This document shows, piece by piece, positions 4,936 to 6,397 of a DNA stretch of 6,397 nt. The stretch's first letter is position 1; each line of letters opens with the position of its first letter. A program made the position numbers and the translations under genes. Source of the stretch: Alphaproteobacteria bacterium (GTDB lineage Bacteria > Pseudomonadota > Alphaproteobacteria > Micavibrionales > Micavibrionaceae). The stretch is from contig JAGLKL010000082.1 in the NCBI GenBank assembly GCA_023141075.1, positions 1 to 6,397 on the forward strand, in the 5' to 3' direction. The notes beneath the pieces were generated by a model that ran no database searches, had not been told where the DNA came from, and was given only the letters and a program-made list of their open reading frames with translations.

Positions 4936-5381
4936 CGATTGATTTTAGCGGAGAAATTTCTCCGGAAGAGTTAGCTTTTCTAGAAAAGCTCATTGAAGAA
5001 AAGGATGATAATGCGCAGGTTATTATTGTAAAAGACGAGTATCCTAGTAGCAACCATGATGTTGGGCTTCGCGTAGCGGCATATATCGGCGATTATAGAT
5101 ATTTGAATGAATCAGATAATAAAAAGCGCGTCATTGACCCTGATGCACCTGAGGTAAAAGACGGACCACTGGACGATGATTCTGTATTCATTGTTGTGTC
5201 GGGAGATGGGATTGCTAAGAAAATTGTGGAAGGTCTGAGAGAAAAATACCCAATGAAATTTTCTTCGTGCGGAATAGTAGACAAAGCTGCGCTAGAGATG
5301 GCAGAAATAAGGGCAGCAATGGCGTCAGGTATACCTTTAGAAGATGAGCCGCCTCAGCCAGATGAGCTTCAGCCGATTTAA
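4932..5381 (+). CDS. Array gene 6: longest acidic paralog, unknown function
   Basis: A 149-residue member and the last of the array. Landmarks: EISPEELAFLEKLIEE (about 7-22), where the first helix is lengthened compared with the sisters; QVIIVKD (about 29-35); HDVGLRVAAYIGDY (about 41-54); ESDNKKRVIDPDAPEVKDGPLDDDSVFIVV (about 59-88); IAKKIVEGLREKYPMKFSSCGIVDKAAL (about 93-120); and a Pro/Glu/Asp tail DEPPQPDELQPI. The SCEI Cys is kept but the Glu is Gly. It has extra residues in the acidic GPDD loop. The start is supported by AGAGGGG 7 nt upstream and by the ATGA overlap with the leader ORF. An intrinsic terminator follows 30 nt after its stop, making it the promoter-distal gene of the array. 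Confidence 0.85.
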   Translation: MTIDFSGEISPEELAFLEKLIEEKDDNAQVIIVKDEYPSSNHDVGLRVAAYIGDYRYLNESDNKKRVIDPDAPEVKDGPLDDDSVFIVVSGDGIAKKIVEGLREKYPMKFSSCGIVDKAALEMAEIRAAMASGIPLEDEPPQPDELQPI

Positions 5382-5410
5382 CTAAAGCGCTCGTGATTAC
5401 ACTACCTAAG

Positions 5411-5436
5411 CCGCCTTATAAAAGGGCGGTTTTTTT
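5411..5436 (+). terminator. Intrinsic terminator closing the array
   Basis: CCGCC (5411-5415) pairs with GGCGG (5425-5429). A T-G and a T-A pair extend the stem over the ATAAA loop, and seven T follow (5430-5436). It lies between array gene 6 and the internal virion gene. The same CCGCC arm, without its partner, ends most of the upstream spacers. Confidence 0.85.
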
Positions 5437-5477
5437 ATGACGCACTAAATTAATACAAAACAGGAAAGGAAACAACA

Positions 5478-5927
5478 ATGGCTTCCATGACCCCATTGCT
5501 GATGAGTACAGCTATCAACCTTGCAGTAAGTCAGGCATCAAATGAAACCGCCGCTAAAAATCTTGAAAGAGGGCATGCCCTCGAAGAATCTCGAGCCGGT
5601 GCAGATGCCGCGCTTGAAAGAACCGCGATAAAACAGAATGCCGCTGCCGATGAAAAACAACGCAAATCCGCTTTGCGCCGCGCCGTGTCTAGCCAGAAAG
5701 CCAGCTTTGGCGCACAAGGTGTAGGCTCTGATGGAGGTTCTTCCGAAGCGGTGTTGCTGGGCATGGTCAATGACTTCGGGGAAGATCAGGAGAAAGACGA
5801 CAATGTAACTTCCCTCAAACTTGCCGCTATCGACCAAAATTTACGCCAGCAAAAGGCACTGAACGTTCTGCAACGATCCCAGCTTGAAGAAAAGAACAAT
5901 CTGTCCCTGATTAGCCGGATATTATAG
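5478..5927 (+). CDS. Internal virion protein-like (T7 gp14-type) protein
   Basis: A 149-residue protein rich in Ala, Gln, Glu and Lys. A short N-terminal hydrophobic stretch (LLMSTAINLAVSQA, about 7-20) leads into a long predicted helix or coiled coil (about 24-65). Next comes LRRAVSSQKASFGAQGVGSDGGSSEAVLLGM (about 65-95), a motif typical of small prophage proteins near the tail/nozzle gene, and a second helical half with Gln/Leu repeats. Known T7 gp14 enters the host membrane on infection and forms part of the ejection channel. Transfer of that role here rests on position and style. The ribosome binding region is AGGAAAGGA (5462-5470). No promoter is evident between the terminator and this gene, so its transcription must pass the terminator or start in the short gap. 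Base composition matches the tail gene, not the array. Confidence 0.65.
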   Translation: MASMTPLLMSTAINLAVSQASNETAAKNLERGHALEESRAGADAALERTAIKQNAAADEKQRKSALRRAVSSQKASFGAQGVGSDGGSSEAVLLGMVNDFGEDQEKDDNVTSLKLAAIDQNLRQQKALNVLQRSQLEEKNNLSLISRIL

Positions 5928-5940
5928 GGTTTAGACCCAA
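5925..5940. repeat. Near-palindromic 12-mer overlapping the virion gene stop (right copy)
   Basis: TAGGGTTTAGACCCAA begins with the stop codon of the internal virion gene and matches the left copy (2057-2072) at 14 of 16 bases. The core GGGTTTAGACCC is the exact reverse complement of the left core. The 100-base gap after it, up to 6028, is A+T-rich and shows no clear promoter or terminator. Confidence 0.75.
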
Positions 5941-6028
5941 ATGTTAATAAATTATTAAGTATGCTGTGATACCGTTATTACGACAAAAGAATCACGATGT
6001 TAACGAGCTTTTAAAAGGGGTTGTAGAC

Positions 6029-6397
6029 ATGACAGATGAAGGAAAAATCTTAAGTCTTAGACAGTTTAACGAGCGTGCTCCAGGTGTAGCCCAAGAGCAG
6101 ACTGACCCGGTTGTTCTTTTCTCGAATTACTCTCTCGAAGCTACGGCGGAAGAAGGTCACGCAACCGGTATTTCCGATGGAGCATTCCAGAGTACGCTTT
6201 CAGGAGTTTATCACAGGAATGACCTGAGTGATCAGGGCGTGGATATGGTTATACAGGGGTCGCGCGTGGCTTTTAGTGTGCCTGAAGGTGAAAAACCGGA
6301 AGTCTTTGCGAAGGACGTGCTTGATGAATGCGGGTTGAATTGCAAATCTGAAGTAACAGATATGGCTTTTGCCAAAGAAATGATGAAATCGGGTCAG
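6029..6397 (+). CDS. Hypothetical protein, open at the window's end
   Basis: An uninterrupted frame from ATG 6029 to the last base gives 123 residues with no stop, so the gene continues beyond the window. AGGGG at 6016-6020 lies 8 nt upstream of the start. The protein begins MTDEGKILSLRQFNERAPGV and is acidic, with no signal peptide or membrane segment in the part seen. A CGLNCKSEV segment (about 100-108) has two cysteines four residues apart, which alone does not define a metal site. I do not recognise the family. It follows the internal virion gene on the same strand, where T7-like phages place larger internal virion proteins. Its sequence does not resemble those and could be another accessory gene or an effector-like protein. 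Confidence 0.7.
   Translation, partial: MTDEGKILSLRQFNERAPGVAQEQTDPVVLFSNYSLEATAEEGHATGISDGAFQSTLSGVYHRNDLSDQGVDMVIQGSRVAFSVPEGEKPEVFAKDVLDECGLNCKSEVTDMAFAKEMMKSGQ

Larger units (their letters stand above)
2041..5415 (+). repeat. Tandem array of six paralogous gene cassettes
   Basis: The TATTTGCAT box of each unit lies at 2073, 2588, 3101, 3751, 4305 and 4855, giving periods of 515, 513, 650, 554 and 550 bases. The 650 falls to about 527 when the insertion in the third leader is removed. Each unit contains a box, a short leader ORF or its relic, a Shine-Dalgarno, a gene of 130-149 codons, and a 3' spacer with GACTAA-like repeats ending in TCGCC or CCGCC. Base composition is visibly A+T-richer than the flanking phage genes. 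The units have diverged, so the duplications are not all recent. Confidence 0.9.

Noticed and set aside
2041..5415. CRISPR array or iteron-type origin
   Set aside because: The period is about 510-550 bases, and the repeats contain genes rather than short repeats with spacers.
5437..5477. Promoter for the internal virion gene after the terminator
   Set aside because: The 41-base gap is A+T-rich but shows no paired -35 and -10 hexamers that I could defend.

Overview
The window is a stretch of a tailed-phage (probably prophage) structural region, with an accessory gene array inserted in it. The 649-residue protein at 110-2059 has the FTAGE..GRGDL / GGITRR opening and the internal motifs of the large podovirus-type tail (nozzle-like) protein common in alphaproteobacterial prophages. 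The 149-residue Ala/Gln/Glu-rich protein at 5478-5927 looks like the small T7 gp14-type internal virion protein that often follows it. The host is most likely a proteobacterium, and an alphaproteobacterium is my best guess. That rests on protein style only: no host housekeeping gene is present.

Layout. (1) 1-155: the 5' end of the tail gene is duplicated in tandem (99-bp offset), with a 27-nt hairpin in the extra copy, leaving a 31-codon ORF that stops 3 nt before the real start. (2) 110-2059: the tail protein. (3) 2041-5436: about 3.4 kb, visibly richer in A+T, holding six tandem intact paralogous genes of 130-149 codons. Each has the same leader: a TATTTGCAT box, a short ORF encoding MYNAIKLYEVNKY or a decayed copy, then a strong Shine-Dalgarno. 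The leader of copy 3 is split by a 118-bp multi-hairpin insertion with a 5-bp target duplication. The array ends in an intrinsic terminator. (4) 5478-5927: the internal-virion-like gene. (5) 6029-6397: a gene that runs off the window's end.

Interpretation. The six paralogs match no family I recognise. They are small, very acidic, soluble-looking alpha/beta proteins with a conserved framework and variable acidic loops and tails. All six frames are open and coding-type conservation is visible, so they appear to be selected rather than decaying. Their place inside a late structural operon, their composition and their private leaders and terminator suggest a moron-like cassette that entered once and expanded by tandem duplication. 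Mosaic relationships between leaders and bodies point to continuing recombination. The spacers repeat a short tract that matches the 3' end of the upstream tail gene, and they end where the terminator's CCGCC arm begins. This gives clues to how the unit was copied. The array, its conserved leader peptide and the structured insertion are the novel part of the window.
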